Positions 35,181 to 44,297 are shown, counted from the first letter of the stretch. The stretch is DNA of 64,000 bases from Brevibacillus choshinensis (GCF_016811915.1 NZ_CP069127.1:5156501-5220500); one strand, 5' to 3'. Numbers and translations: made by a program. The notes: generated by a model from the sequence alone, not told the origin.

Positions 35181-35483
35181 CTACAGCATCTTGATGACGG
35201 CTTCCCGTCCGATCATGCCAGCTGTAATTCCCTTTTCTTCTGCAGTCGTCGTTACAGATTCGAGAGGTGCATCAAGCAGCTCCTGGATGGTCTTGACCCC
35301 CACTGCCCTCCCTGCCAGGATCTGGCGGCTGGCAAGCTTTTCGTTCAAGAGCCCTACATCCAGTGCTCCGCACATGATATATCCATGATCCGTGGTAACG
35401 GCGAGCAATGTTGTTTTTGGCAGTCGAACAGTGACAGCGATCGCCGTCCCCTCTGGAAAATGAACAGGCACTACCTCGACCAT
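35181..35483 (-). CDS. yunC: YunC family protein (DUF1805)
   Basis: 100 residues. The sequence KTTLLAVTTDHGYIMCGALDVGLLNEKLASRQILAGRAVGVKTIQELLDAPL carries the DUF1805/YunC signature, including the conserved TxxGYxMCGALD stretch. The function is unknown; the family is common in Bacillales and archaea. In B. subtilis it lies between yunB and yunD, and here too yunD lies close by on the same strand, with one small gene between. The gene has GGAGGGT upstream. Confidence 0.88.
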   Translation of the reverse strand: MVEVVPVHFPEGTAIAVTVRLPKTTLLAVTTDHGYIMCGALDVGLLNEKLASRQILAGRAVGVKTIQELLDAPLESVTTTAEEKGITAGMIGREAVIKML

Positions 35484-35563
35484 TGCGCAACCCTCCTTTT
35501 TCTTTCCTGCCTCGTAGCGTTACCATCCTATGACAGGAGCAAGAAATGTGTGTTTGCGTACGG

Positions 35564-35815
35564 TCAGTGCGTCAAAGTCGAAGGCGAAAGAGAAGGCGCG
35601 CTTTCATCCTCCATGGCCACTTTGCGCTTCATGACCTCGATCATGTACGTCGCCAGCATATGAAATAGCTCTTCTTCGTCCATCTCGTCTATCAGATCGA
35701 GCAAGTCTTCCCGGGACTGTTCATCCAAAATGCCCACTACAACAGCCGTGATGTCCTCTTCGGCACCGTTGAAATGCCCTTTGTACATCTCATACACTTC
35801 GTCGATAAACCGCAT
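35564..35815 (-). CDS. Small acidic protein (DUF6154-like)
   Basis: 83 residues from ATG 35815, with GGAGG 8-9 bases upstream. Very acidic and helical (MRFIDEVYEMYKGHF at the start, DLIDEMDEEELFHMLATYMIEVMKRKVA later). It resembles the short conserved Bacillales family DUF6154; the assignment is from memory and moderate. No catalytic motif, membrane helix or signal is visible. It lies between yunC and yunD on the same strand, with a terminator-like hairpin upstream at 35841, so it is probably transcribed separately from yunD. Confidence 0.7.
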   Translation of the reverse strand: MRFIDEVYEMYKGHFNGAEEDITAVVVGILDEQSREDLLDLIDEMDEEELFHMLATYMIEVMKRKVAMEDESAPSLSPSTLTH

Positions 35816-35840
35816 GGTTCGATCCCTCCTCCTTTCTGTG

Positions 35841-35889
35841 AAAAACGTCCCCTCTCATTGGGGGGATTGAAGCATCTCTCGACGTTTTC
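35841..35889 (-). terminator. Terminator of yunD
   Basis: On the minus strand AAAACGTC (35882-35889) pairs with GACGTTTTT (35841-35848 region), with a nested CCCC/GGGG stem inside; the distal arm ends in the T run. It lies about 70 bases past the yunD stop. Confidence 0.68.
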
Positions 35890-35957
35890 CATAAAACGTG
35901 GATGTGACCGCTTTTGTTAGCATGCCCCCATTTTGACAGTTAGGAGCATCTTTTTCC

Positions 35958-37397
35958 TCAGGGGAGAATCACCCGCTCCCACCTCGGGAGAAAGGACTGC
36001 TGAACAAAGGTTTGATTCATCACCGTCTTGGCTACGACCTCCCGAAGCATTTGAGGGAGAAAAAACTCGATTTGGGTTCCTTGCAGCAGGTCGGGAAATA
36101 GCCGATTGTACATGAACATATCGACTGTCCCCACACGGTACTCCTGTTCCAGGATCAAGGGCTGGTCATTGACCTCGATCTGCACAATGCGAGGATGCTC
36201 CCCTCCGACGTAGCGGATATGCAGCCCATCTACGCCCATCCACCCCTCCACTTTCCCGCGAAAGCCGCAGCCGCGCAGCTCGCGATGAATCGTCTCGGGC
36301 TGGATCGCCTGTTCGAGGACGCGTGTCAGCTGTGAGCCTGTCAACGTTACGGCACAGGCATTGATCGGGTGCGGCAGACTTTGGAGCAGGTCAGAAAAAG
36401 ACACACTTCCCTGAAGCAAGTCAGACAGAAGCAGCCCGCCGTTTGCCAATCCGATCTCTGCACCGGTCCACGTACGAATGCTGGCAGCCAGAAAGGAGCC
36501 AAACGGTGTCTCCTCCATCCACGAAGCCTGCAGGTCGTGCTCCAGCATGGCCACTGGGCGCTTCAGGATTTGCTCCGCCTCCTCCTCCTGCTGCAGCAAA
36601 AATGCCGCCAACTCCTCGTCGGGCATAAAATCAGCACTGGGATAGAGCTCCGCACTCGCCTCTGTCACCTGCTTGACGGTACGGTCCCACACCAGTCGAA
36701 CATGGCCGACATGCTGTCCGAATTTCCCAGTCTGGGCAATCAGCGTGTTGCCGACTCTCTCGCCTTGCATCAACGTGTGGTGCGTGTGAGCGCCCAGGAT
36801 GACATCCAATCCCTCAACCTCCGCTGCCAGGCGACGGTCTGCCTGATAGCCCAGGTGTGACAGGAGAACAAAAACATCTGCCTGATCTCTCAATGCGGCG
36901 AGCTGCTCCCGAAGAATCGGAATCGGATCCCGGATGTCCCAGCCCATGCTGCTGTAAGAGGGAGTGAAAGGAATCGTCACGCCCAAGAGCGCTACCCGCA
37001 AATCAGGCCATTGATGGATGGCATACGGCACCGCCCACTCTGGTGTCGCGTTTCGCTGCGGGTCGAGAAGATTCCCCAGGATCACAGTAAAATCAGCATT
37101 CTCGTACATGGCAGAGAGCTTTTCTTTTGGAAGCGTGATGCCTTCGTTATTTCCTATCGTCGCGTAGTCGTAGCCGGAGCGGTTCATGACACCTACATTC
37201 ACTTTTCCCAGGCTCGCTTCGGATTTGGTGTCCATTCGGTCCATATGGTCTCCGATATCTACCGTGAGCACATGCTCCCCCTGCTTCTGCCATTGGTCCC
37301 TTCGCGTGCGAAAACAGGTCGCGATCCGCGGCATGGTAGCAAAGTGGCTGTGCAAATCATTGGTGTGCAGCAAGTGCAAGGTACAGGTGTCTGCCAA
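35958..37397 (-). CDS. yunD: YunD-like 5'-nucleotidase / UDP-sugar hydrolase family phosphoesterase
   Basis: 479 residues from a TTG start with GGGAGGGG upstream. The metallophosphoesterase domain has LHTNDLHSHF (metal ligands) at ~10-19, VDIGDHMDR near 47, TIGNNEG near 80 (the usual GNHE is GNNE here) and GAHTHHTLM near 205. A 5'-nucleotidase C-terminal domain (FGSFLAASIRTWTGAEIGLANGG, near 300) completes the architecture. There is no signal peptide, so the enzyme appears cytoplasmic like B. subtilis YunD. It shares the strand and order with yunE and yunF, with a 27-base gap to yunE. Confidence 0.88.
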   Translation of the reverse strand: MADTCTLHLLHTNDLHSHFATMPRIATCFRTRRDQWQKQGEHVLTVDIGDHMDRMDTKSEASLGKVNVGVMNRSGYDYATIGNNEGITLPKEKLSAMYENADFTVILGNLLDPQRNATPEWAVPYAIHQWPDLRVALLGVTIPFTPSYSSMGWDIRDPIPILREQLAALRDQADVFVLLSHLGYQADRRLAAEVEGLDVILGAHTHHTLMQGERVGNTLIAQTGKFGQHVGHVRLVWDRTVKQVTEASAELYPSADFMPDEELAAFLLQQEEEAEQILKRPVAMLEHDLQASWMEETPFGSFLAASIRTWTGAEIGLANGGLLLSDLLQGSVSFSDLLQSLPHPINACAVTLTGSQLTRVLEQAIQPETIHRELRGCGFRGKVEGWMGVDGLHIRYVGGEHPRIVQIEVNDQPLILEQEYRVGTVDMFMYNRLFPDLLQGTQIEFFLPQMLREVVAKTVMNQTFVQQSFLPRWERVILP

Positions 37398-37424
37398 CGC
37401 TTTCCCCTCCCTCTCTATGCGAGC

Positions 37425-38249
37425 TTATCCGAGGATCGATTCCCCTATCATTTGTACGGCAATGCCCAAGATCAAGAGGCGCAGGATGAGCACGATCGTG
37501 CGCCCCTTCATTTTGCTGGCTGCAATCGCCCCCAGCTTTCCTCCCGCCCACGCTCCCGGCGCAAGCATGGCAGCATACAGCCAGTCGATATTGCCATGCA
37601 GCACATTCGTAACCGAGCCAATCACGGCAGAGAAGAAGATGACGAGCATCGAAGTCGCTGTCGCGATGTGAGGAGGAAAGCGAAACAGAATCATCATCGC
37701 GGGCACCATCAGCACCCCGCCGCCTACGCCGAACAGGGATGAGGTAATCCCTACGAAAAAAGCGATCAGAATGGCGCTCCATCTGCTGAAGCCATACTCG
37801 TACTCATTGCCTTCATGGTCGACGAAGCGCCGTTTGACCTGCCATTCGATATTGCGCGGCTTGAGTTTGTCTTTGACCATCATCAGTACGAACATGAGCA
37901 GCTGAAACAAGCCAAACAACAGCGTAAATCCGCCTAATGGTAGTAATTTATTTAGGTAGACGCCCACAATAGCACCTGGTGCGCTGCCGACAAAAAAGAG
38001 CATGGCGCTCTGCACGTCCACCTTTTTTTGCTTCAAGTAGGAAATGGAAGAGGACAATGCCGTCACGGCGATGACGAGCAGCGATGTCGCCGCAGCCACC
38101 TGGGGAGTCATCGAGCCAGGCAAATAGGCATTTGCAAAAAACAAGAGCGCAGGAACAAAAAAGATTCCTCCACCCAGACCCGCAATACTTCCGACGACGC
38201 CAGCCGCCACTCCAATGCATACGAACAAGACTGCCATTGCTGCAAGCAT
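37425..38249 (-). CDS. yunE: YunE-like TSUP family transporter (sulfite exporter TauE/SafE)
   Basis: 274 residues with about eight hydrophobic segments in two repeated halves; each half has the TSUP signature, GIAAGVVGSIAGLGGGIFFVPALLFF near 10 and FVGITSSLFGVGGGVLMVPAMMILF near 160. The family exports or imports sulfur-containing anions such as sulfite or sulfoacetate; the substrate here is unknown. It is between yunD and yunF as in B. subtilis. Confidence 0.9.
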   Translation of the reverse strand: MLAAMAVLFVCIGVAAGVVGSIAGLGGGIFFVPALLFFANAYLPGSMTPQVAAATSLLVIAVTALSSSISYLKQKKVDVQSAMLFFVGSAPGAIVGVYLNKLLPLGGFTLLFGLFQLLMFVLMMVKDKLKPRNIEWQVKRRFVDHEGNEYEYGFSRWSAILIAFFVGITSSLFGVGGGVLMVPAMMILFRFPPHIATATSMLVIFFSAVIGSVTNVLHGNIDWLYAAMLAPGAWAGGKLGAIAASKMKGRTIVLILRLLILGIAVQMIGESILG

Positions 38250-38333
38250 GTGAACCCTTCTTTCTTGAACAAACCATTATCGCTGCTTCTCCAATAGGGC
38301 TAGCCCCAGATTTGGGCGCAATGCTTCCCGGTG

Positions 38334-39185
38334 TTAAAACAGCTCCATCTGGCGGGGATTCAGCCCGCTGGGACGCACACCCAGCATGTCCGCAAATTGC
38401 TTCGCGTTGTGAGCTGCGTCGCCCCCAGAGTTATTGTTGAACAAAATGCACACTTCATCCGCATCATCTGCGATCTGCTGGATGCGCGGAACCCACTGTG
38501 CCAGCTCTTCCTCGGAATAGCGGTACAAATAGCGCACATCCCGCCAGTTCTGACCTTCCCCCGGATCTCTCCAGCCGGCATGATTCCGTCCATGAAAGCG
38601 GACCAATGCCAGAGCAGGATGAGTGACGTCGACCACGATCGGTACCGAGCCGTTCCCCACCTGCGGCTCATCGCATAGGACATGCGTCGCTTCGATCGAA
38701 CGCAAAAAGTCCAGTGTCCGATCCCGAAACTGTGCACTGAACCAGCTTCGTTGCCGGAACTCTACCGCGAATGGGTAAGCAGCGAGAGCTTGGCGGCACG
38801 CCTTCACATACTGGACATTCTCCCTGGTGCAATCAAACCAGGGCGGGAATTGAAACAGCAGTGCCTTGAGCTTGCCTGCCGCAACGAGCGGCTCGATGCT
38901 TTCCTCAAACTGACGAAACAGCTCCCGCCTGTCGACAGGTGCTGCCCCTCGTTGATGTCCGGTCATGGCCTGAAACGGTTTGACGATAAAACCAAAACGA
39001 TCCGGCGTTTCCCGGACCCAAGTCTCATAATTTCGTTGTGGTAAAATGGCATAGAAGGAGCTGTCCACTTCGACGATGGGAAAATGGCTTGCGTAGACCG
39101 AGAGCTTGTCGCGGTTCTTTACCCCTTGCAGGTACAGATCATGATGATCGCCCCAGCCGCAGACTCCAATTTGTATGGTACTCAT
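38334..39185 (-). CDS. yunF: YunF-like DUF72 protein
   Basis: 283 residues from ATG 39185. The TIM-barrel-like DUF72 signature is clear: IQIGVCGWGDHHDLY at the start, VEVDSSFYAILPQRNYETWVRETPDRFGFIVKPFQAMTG near 35, then AVEFRQRSWF near 150, LCDEPQ near 180 and VRFHGRN near 205, ending in CILFNNNSGGDAAHNAKQF. The function is not known, though some family members are associated with DNA or nucleotide metabolism. It is divergent from the JAMM gene with a 53-base spacer. Confidence 0.9.
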   Translation of the reverse strand: MSTIQIGVCGWGDHHDLYLQGVKNRDKLSVYASHFPIVEVDSSFYAILPQRNYETWVRETPDRFGFIVKPFQAMTGHQRGAAPVDRRELFRQFEESIEPLVAAGKLKALLFQFPPWFDCTRENVQYVKACRQALAAYPFAVEFRQRSWFSAQFRDRTLDFLRSIEATHVLCDEPQVGNGSVPIVVDVTHPALALVRFHGRNHAGWRDPGEGQNWRDVRYLYRYSEEELAQWVPRIQQIADDADEVCILFNNNSGGDAAHNAKQFADMLGVRPSGLNPRQMELF

Positions 39186-39238
39186 TGCCTTTGAAACCCC
39201 CAGGTCCAAAGATTTCAATCCAAAAAGGGGAGGTCCCC

Positions 39239-39688
39239 ATGACACCCAATTGGTTAGGCGAACCCTTTGCGTTTAAGGATAACAAATTATCCCTGACCCG
39301 AAAAGTACACAAACGCCTCTTGGCTGAAGCGCAAGAGGCGTTCCCGTATGAGTATTCCGCTTTGTTGATCGGGCAAAAAGCTGCCATCACCGATCATATC
39401 CCCATGACGGGGAGCACCTTGGACAAGCATGCGTTCTCCTTTGATGGCCCTGGTTTTTTACGGGCAATTGCCTTGATCCGGGAGTCTAACATGCAATGGC
39501 TGGGTGTCCTTCACACCCACCCGCATACGCTGCCTGTTCCTTCCCAAAGGGATCGCGACGGCTGGCACTATCACTCGCTCAGTTATTGGATCGTGAGCCT
39601 TTGTGGATCGGAACCTTTGTGGCGCATGTACCAATGGCAGGATGGCGATTTTCAGCAGCGCTCTTACACCATCACTGAGGAAGAGTGA
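39239..39688 (+). CDS. M67 (JAMM/MPN+) family metallopeptidase
   Basis: 149 residues from ATG 39239 (GGGGAGG upstream). The complete JAMM zinc motif is present: HTHPHTLPVPSQRD near 98-111 fits H-x-H-x(10)-D, with the upstream Glu in FPYEYSALLIG near 40. Bacterial M67 proteins cleave isopeptide or peptide bonds next to ubiquitin-like sulfur carriers, or act in cysteine synthesis. No sulfur-carrier gene is adjacent, so the substrate is open. The gene is convergent with aspartokinase and the 3' ends overlap by 25 bases. Confidence 0.85.
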   Translation: MTPNWLGEPFAFKDNKLSLTRKVHKRLLAEAQEAFPYEYSALLIGQKAAITDHIPMTGSTLDKHAFSFDGPGFLRAIALIRESNMQWLGVLHTHPHTLPVPSQRDRDGWHYHSLSYWIVSLCGSEPLWRMYQWQDGDFQQRSYTITEEE

Positions 39689-41070
39689 CGGGCAAATGCC
39701 TCTTGCTCTTCCGACTCGCATCCAAAAAACTCCTGATACAAGGCGATGACGGCACGGTCTGCCTCTTCCGCCTTCACTCCGAACATCATGCTGACCTCAG
39801 ACGAGCCCTGATTGATCATTTCCAGATTGATCTTTGCGGCAGCCAGAGCAGTGGCAGCACGCGCTGTGGTTCCCACCGACTGTCTCATCCCCTCGCCTAC
39901 GATCATGACCAGAGCCAGTCCGTGAGTCACTGTGACATCATCTACCTGCAGCTCATTCTGGATGCGCTCCACGATTCGCTGCTCCTTGTCTGCTGTCAGA
40001 TCGCGTTCCCGCAGGATGACGGAAATGTTGTCAATCCCAGACGGTGTATGCTCGTAGGAAAGGGATTCCTCTTCCAGTATTTGCAGCAGCTTGCGCCCAA
40101 AGCCTATTTCTTTGTTCATCAAGTACTTGCTGACATAAATGCTGCAGAATCCACTGTCACTCGCGATGCCGGACACCCGTTTCGTGGAAACCGGCGGTTC
40201 GCTTACAATCATCGTGCCAGGTGCGGACGGATTGTTTGTATTTTTGATGCAAACGGGAATGTCAGCCTGATAGGCAGGGCTCAACGCCTCTTCATGGAAC
40301 ACCCCGAACCCCGAATAAGACAGCTCCCTCATTTCACGGTACGTAATTTCTTTTACCTCCACGGGCCGTTCAATCAAATTCGGATTCACCACGTAGACCG
40401 AGTCGACATCCGTAAAGTTCTCATAGACGTCTGCTTTGACCGCCGCCGCCAGAATCGAACCGGTTATGTCCGAGCCTCCGCGCGAGAAGGTCACCAGATC
40501 CCCAGCCTCCGTAAATCCGAAAAATCCTGGAAAAACGGTGATGCCAGACTTCGAGCGCAGGGCGGACAGCTTCTCATACGCTTCCGGCAGGACGTGTGCG
40601 TTCCCCACCTCATCGGTGACCAGCATGCCCGCAGCCTCTGGATTGATGTAGCGAGCATCCTCTCCCAGGCTGCGAAGATAATGGGCGACCACCTTGGCGC
40701 AGGTATCTTCACCCGCTGCCTTGACTGCATCCATGAATCGGTCAGCCGCAAGCATTTTGCGGTTGGAGAGCACTTCATCCAGCTCTGCTTCGATCTGCGC
40801 CACCACCTCGCACGGCAGCTGCAGCTCCCGAGCGATCTCCTGATAACGTCCGAAAATCTCCTGCTTCTCCGCGGACGCTTCACCCGTCTCCAAATAACGT
40901 TCCGCATATCGAATCAATAAATCCGTCACTTTCGTATCGTCCTTACATCTCTTCCCCGGTGCCGAGACGACGATCAATCGCCGGTCTTGATCTGCCCTGA
41001 TGATGCTGCATACTTTCTTTATCTGTTCTGCATTCGCAAGCGAAGTGCCGCCGAATTTTGCAACCTTCAT
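39664..41070 (-). CDS. Aspartokinase (monofunctional, class III-like)
   Basis: 468 residues. The N-terminal KVAKFGGTSLANAEQIKKV binds ATP/phosphate, FSRGGSDITGSILAAAVKADVYENFTDVDSVY near 195-225 is the aspartate/catalytic region, and two ACT domains follow (~310-450; NISVILRERD and INLEMINQGSSEVSMMFGV). It phosphorylates aspartate at the entry to lysine, methionine, threonine and diaminopimelate synthesis. The long single polypeptide resembles B. subtilis YclM (threonine/lysine-sensitive class) rather than DapG or LysC. The 279-base upstream region has a GTGTC/GACAC hairpin and a CCTTGA/TCAAGG dyad (41195-41223) but no lysine-riboswitch core that I recognise. Confidence 0.92.
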   Translation of the reverse strand: MKVAKFGGTSLANAEQIKKVCSIIRADQDRRLIVVSAPGKRCKDDTKVTDLLIRYAERYLETGEASAEKQEIFGRYQEIARELQLPCEVVAQIEAELDEVLSNRKMLAADRFMDAVKAAGEDTCAKVVAHYLRSLGEDARYINPEAAGMLVTDEVGNAHVLPEAYEKLSALRSKSGITVFPGFFGFTEAGDLVTFSRGGSDITGSILAAAVKADVYENFTDVDSVYVVNPNLIERPVEVKEITYREMRELSYSGFGVFHEEALSPAYQADIPVCIKNTNNPSAPGTMIVSEPPVSTKRVSGIASDSGFCSIYVSKYLMNKEIGFGRKLLQILEEESLSYEHTPSGIDNISVILRERDLTADKEQRIVERIQNELQVDDVTVTHGLALVMIVGEGMRQSVGTTARAATALAAAKINLEMINQGSSEVSMMFGVKAEEADRAVIALYQEFFGCESEEQEAFARHSSSVMV

Positions 41071-41349
41071 GTTCTCTCCTCCATCTGCCTATCTGCTCAC
41101 CATCTTTTTTATGTAGGCAAATCTGATACTAGATTAAGGTATCCTCCTAAAAAGCACAAGTGTCTTTTTGGTGAGGACACATCATCCGTGAGCTCCTTGA
41201 GCCCTTTCGCATGATCATCAAGGGGTCGTTTATGCATCTATGATTTTTCATCAGAATTCATGTCCACCACATAATCACCAAAACTTGGCGCATAGTAAGG
41301 ATGCGAAAGTACACACGTTTTATGTTCCACTGCCGAGGGGTGAATCTAG

Positions 41350-42114
41350 ATGAAGAAGCAAGCTTTGTCCTTGTTTATCGTCACGATGCTGCTCGCGTCG
41401 TCTTTGACTGGCTCAGCACTGGCGCAGAAGCAAAGGGATCGCGACTACTACGAAACACGCGGCGAAATCGTGTGGGAGGTAAATACCAACAAAAAAGTAA
41501 TGGCACTGACCTTTGACGATGGGCCTGATCCTGAGTACACAGCGCAAATTGCCGCGCTGTTGAGGGAATACAATGCAAAGGCAACCTTTTTTATGGTAGG
41601 CTCCCGCGTGAAGGCATTTCCCCAGGTCGCGCGCCAGCTGGTCTCGGAGAACCACGAACTGGCGAATCATACGTACAGTCATCCGGATGTGCGCAGAATC
41701 TCCAACGATCGGCTGCAGGCGGAAATGGAGAAAACCCAAGAGATCATCTATGCGAGCACAGGGGTCAGACCTCAGCTATTCCGTCCACCTGGAGGGTACT
41801 ACAGCGATTCTGTGGTGAACGTCGCGAAACGTTCCGGTTTTCTCGTCGTCATGTGGTCCTGGCACCAGGATACGCGCGACTGGAGCGATCCCGGTGTAAA
41901 GAAGATCGTAAACAAAGTCATAAACAACGCTCGAAACGGTGACATCGTCCTCTTCCACGATTACGGGGGCAACCGCAGCCAGACCGTAAAGGCGCTTCGT
42001 GAAATCTTGCCGGTGCTGCAAAAGCGTGGGTACGAGTTTGTCACGGTTTCGGAGATGATGCGCCTGTATGGAAAAACAAAAAAAGTGGGGCAAGGTGATC
42101 AAGGGGACGATTGA
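41350..42114 (+). CDS. Secreted polysaccharide deacetylase
   Basis: 254 residues. A signal peptide (MKKQALSLFIVTMLLASSLT, cleavage near ALAQ) precedes a NodB/CE4 domain. The motifs are ALTFDDGPDPEYT near 50 (metal Asp), NHTYSHPDVRRIS near 105 (metal His-xxx-His), RPPGGYYSDSVV near 140, WSWHQDTRDW near 165 and VLFHDYGGNRSQT near 198. It probably deacetylates peptidoglycan or another beta-linked N-acetylglucosamine polymer at the cell surface or spore cortex; the precise substrate is unclear. GAGGGGTGA precedes the start. It is monocistronic and followed by a terminator. Confidence 0.9.
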   Translation: MKKQALSLFIVTMLLASSLTGSALAQKQRDRDYYETRGEIVWEVNTNKKVMALTFDDGPDPEYTAQIAALLREYNAKATFFMVGSRVKAFPQVARQLVSENHELANHTYSHPDVRRISNDRLQAEMEKTQEIIYASTGVRPQLFRPPGGYYSDSVVNVAKRSGFLVVMWSWHQDTRDWSDPGVKKIVNKVINNARNGDIVLFHDYGGNRSQTVKALREILPVLQKRGYEFVTVSEMMRLYGKTKKVGQGDQGDD

Positions 42115-42120
42115 TGCAAA

Positions 42121-42145
42121 AAGGCCCCTTCCTGTCGGGAGGGGC
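42121..42145. terminator. Bidirectional terminator between deacetylase and flotillin genes
   Basis: GCCCCTTCC (42124-42132) pairs with GGGAGGGGC (42137-42145) around four bases. T-rich stretches flank it on both strands. Confidence 0.75.
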
Positions 42146-42166
42146 TCTTATCGTCCGAGGACTTTC

Positions 42167-43717
42167 CTATGATTTCGTTGCTGTGGAATCGGTAGTTGCG
42201 GCGATCGGCGCCAGCTCTACCTCTTCGGGGAGCTTCGCTGTTATCTGCGTTGCTCCACCCTTTTGCATGAAGTCGGTAATCATCTTGTTCATATCCAGGC
42301 CAGAGACGTCCTTCAGCATTTCCGGGAGCTGTGCCATCAGCTTGGTGACATTCCCGCTCAGTCTGTTCACGCCATCTCCCTGACCACCGCCGGCGTCTAC
42401 GATCGTCACCTTGTCGATCGCTTTCATCGGCTCCGCGATTTTCTCCGCCAGCTCTGGCAGCATCTTGGCAATAATGTCGAGAACAGCGGCATGACCGAAT
42501 TTTTCGAATGCATCTGCCAGTTTTTCTTTCCCTTCTGCTTCTGCCTCCAGCTTCAGGCGGGTGACTTCTGCCTCCGCACTTCCCTTCGCCTTTTCGGCTT
42601 CGGCAATGGCCAGACCTTCCAGTCGCTTCTGCTCCGCCATCGCCTTGGCTTCCGCCTCGATCCGGTATTTGACGGCATCGGCCTCACGCAGCTTTTTGGC
42701 CTTTTCCGCTTCCGCCGCCTGCTCGACGGAATAGCGATCCGCATCCGCTTTCTTTTTCACTTCCGCATCGTATTGGCGTTCGCGACGGAGGATTTCTTTT
42801 TCTTCCAGCTCGATTTCCTTTTGCTTGCGTACCAGGTCGACCTTCATTTCCTCTTCGGTAACCTGCTGCTTGGCTACAGCCTCTTGGAGCTTGTAGGCTT
42901 GGTCTGCGCTCGCCTTGGCTTTGTCCTGCTCCTGCTTGAAGGCTGCGACCTTCAATTCTTTTTCTTTCTCGGCTTCCGCGATGTTCGTTTCCTTTAACAG
43001 CTCTGCCTTGCGTGCCTCTTCCTCTGCCTGTGCTTGCTTGATCCGCGCTTCTTTGTCCGCATCTGCCTGAGAGATCGTCGCATCACGCTTGACAGCCGCG
43101 ATTTGCGGAATCCCGAGAGCAGCCAGGTAACCGTTTTTGTCTCGTACATCCTTGATTGTGAAGCTGACTACCGAAAGCCCCATCTTTTTCAAGTCTTTGG
43201 TCGCTACGGATTGCACCTCTTGGGCAAAGCGCTCCCGGTTCTTGTAGATTTCCTCGACTGTCATGCTGCCGAGAATTGCACGCAGATAGCCTTCCAATAC
43301 TTCCTGTGCTTCCGATTTCAGGGCTTCATCCGTCTTGCCCATGAATTGTTCAGCAGCTGTGGCAATGTCATCGATGGAGCCGCCGACCTTGATGATCGCG
43401 ACCCCGTCAGCCATGACCGGAACCCCCTGCTCGGTGTACACCTCTGGCGTCGACACATCGAGCTTGTGGGACAAAAGGCTCAAGAAATTGGCTTGTTGAA
43501 AAATCGGCAAAATGAAAGCACCGCCGCCGCGAACGATCTTCATTTTGCGGCCTGACTCATCGCTGAGGACGTTCTTCGAGCCGAGATAGCTTCCTGTCAC
43601 GATCATGGCTTCATCCGCCCCAACCGTTTTGTACCTCGCCCAAAATGCGATACCCAGTACGACGAATACGGCGATGACTACGAGTACGGTCGTCAATATA
43701 CCCGGTTCTAGCGTCAT
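42167..43717 (-). CDS. floT: Flotillin (FloT/YuaG-like)
   Basis: 516 residues. One N-terminal membrane-inserted segment (GILTTVLVVIAVFVVLGIAFW) is followed by an SPFH/PHB domain to about residue 200. A long Ala/Glu/Lys-rich coiled coil runs from ~210 to ~400 with repeated EA(E/K)A motifs, and the C-terminus is glycine-rich (VTIVDAGGGQGDGVNR). Flotillins scaffold functional membrane microdomains and influence membrane fluidity, signalling and secretion. The NfeD-like gene lies 3 bases upstream and a sigma-W type promoter precedes both, as in B. subtilis yuaF-floT. Confidence 0.94.
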   Translation of the reverse strand: MTLEPGILTTVLVVIAVFVVLGIAFWARYKTVGADEAMIVTGSYLGSKNVLSDESGRKMKIVRGGGAFILPIFQQANFLSLLSHKLDVSTPEVYTEQGVPVMADGVAIIKVGGSIDDIATAAEQFMGKTDEALKSEAQEVLEGYLRAILGSMTVEEIYKNRERFAQEVQSVATKDLKKMGLSVVSFTIKDVRDKNGYLAALGIPQIAAVKRDATISQADADKEARIKQAQAEEEARKAELLKETNIAEAEKEKELKVAAFKQEQDKAKASADQAYKLQEAVAKQQVTEEEMKVDLVRKQKEIELEEKEILRRERQYDAEVKKKADADRYSVEQAAEAEKAKKLREADAVKYRIEAEAKAMAEQKRLEGLAIAEAEKAKGSAEAEVTRLKLEAEAEGKEKLADAFEKFGHAAVLDIIAKMLPELAEKIAEPMKAIDKVTIVDAGGGQGDGVNRLSGNVTKLMAQLPEMLKDVSGLDMNKMITDFMQKGGATQITAKLPEEVELAPIAATTDSTATKS

Positions 43718-43720
43718 TCT

Positions 43721-44260
43721 TTATTCCTCCTCTTTTTTGGCATCATCATGCGGAAACCCAGTGACATGCAGGACGTGGTCACGCACCTCTACCACGACAA
43801 CGCGGGACCCTTGCCGGATCTGTTCGCCATCCAGCGATGCCGCCATGTGAAAGGTCGTTCCACTGACCATCTTCACCAGCACCTCTCCCAGTCCGTTTGC
43901 CGGAATCGTCGTGCATACCTCTCCCAGCTTTCCCACCAGCTGACTCATGGTGTATCCGGTGGAATTTTCCGCCCGGCTCATCGGCTGCACCCATAAGAAA
44001 TAGGAGGCCACTGCCAGTCCGATCCCGATCAGAACGGCCAGACCCACAACCACGAGATCAGATAAAGAAGTAAAACGTCCTAGCAAATAGCCAGCCGCGC
44101 CAAAAGCCGTCGCGCCGCTGACGAGCAGAATAGGCTGCAGCACGGGCAAGTGGGCATGGTGGTGACTCATCCAGTCCGCATGACCGAAGAGCAGCACAGC
44201 CAATGCGTAAAGGACGCCGCACGCCAGACAGACGATGTAGATGGTTTCGAGCACTCCCAC
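43721..44260 (-). CDS. yuaF: NfeD-like membrane protein (YuaF-like)
   Basis: About 179 residues from a GTG at 44260, 8 bases after GGGG; GTG 44254 is also possible. Three to four membrane helices occupy residues ~1-100, then an extracytoplasmic or cytoplasmic OB-fold NfeD domain (QLVGKLGEVCTTIPANGLGEVLVKMVSGTTFHMAASLDGEQIRQGSRVVVVEV). NfeD proteins pair with SPFH proteins and are needed for flotillin function. It is the first gene of the flotillin operon. Confidence 0.88.
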   Translation of the reverse strand: MGVLETIYIVCLACGVLYALAVLLFGHADWMSHHHAHLPVLQPILLVSGATAFGAAGYLLGRFTSLSDLVVVGLAVLIGIGLAVASYFLWVQPMSRAENSTGYTMSQLVGKLGEVCTTIPANGLGEVLVKMVSGTTFHMAASLDGEQIRQGSRVVVVEVRDHVLHVTGFPHDDAKKEEE

Positions 44261-44297
44261 AACTGTCACCCCTTTCCAGAAATGCATCTATTTTTCA

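Noticed and set aside
39685-40920. Plus-strand open frame opposite aspartokinase
   Set aside because: Antisense shadow with no recognisable protein.
41071-41349. Lysine riboswitch upstream of aspartokinase
   Set aside because: The L-box core (AGAGGTGC, GCCGAAG) is absent on the minus strand; only simple hairpins are seen.
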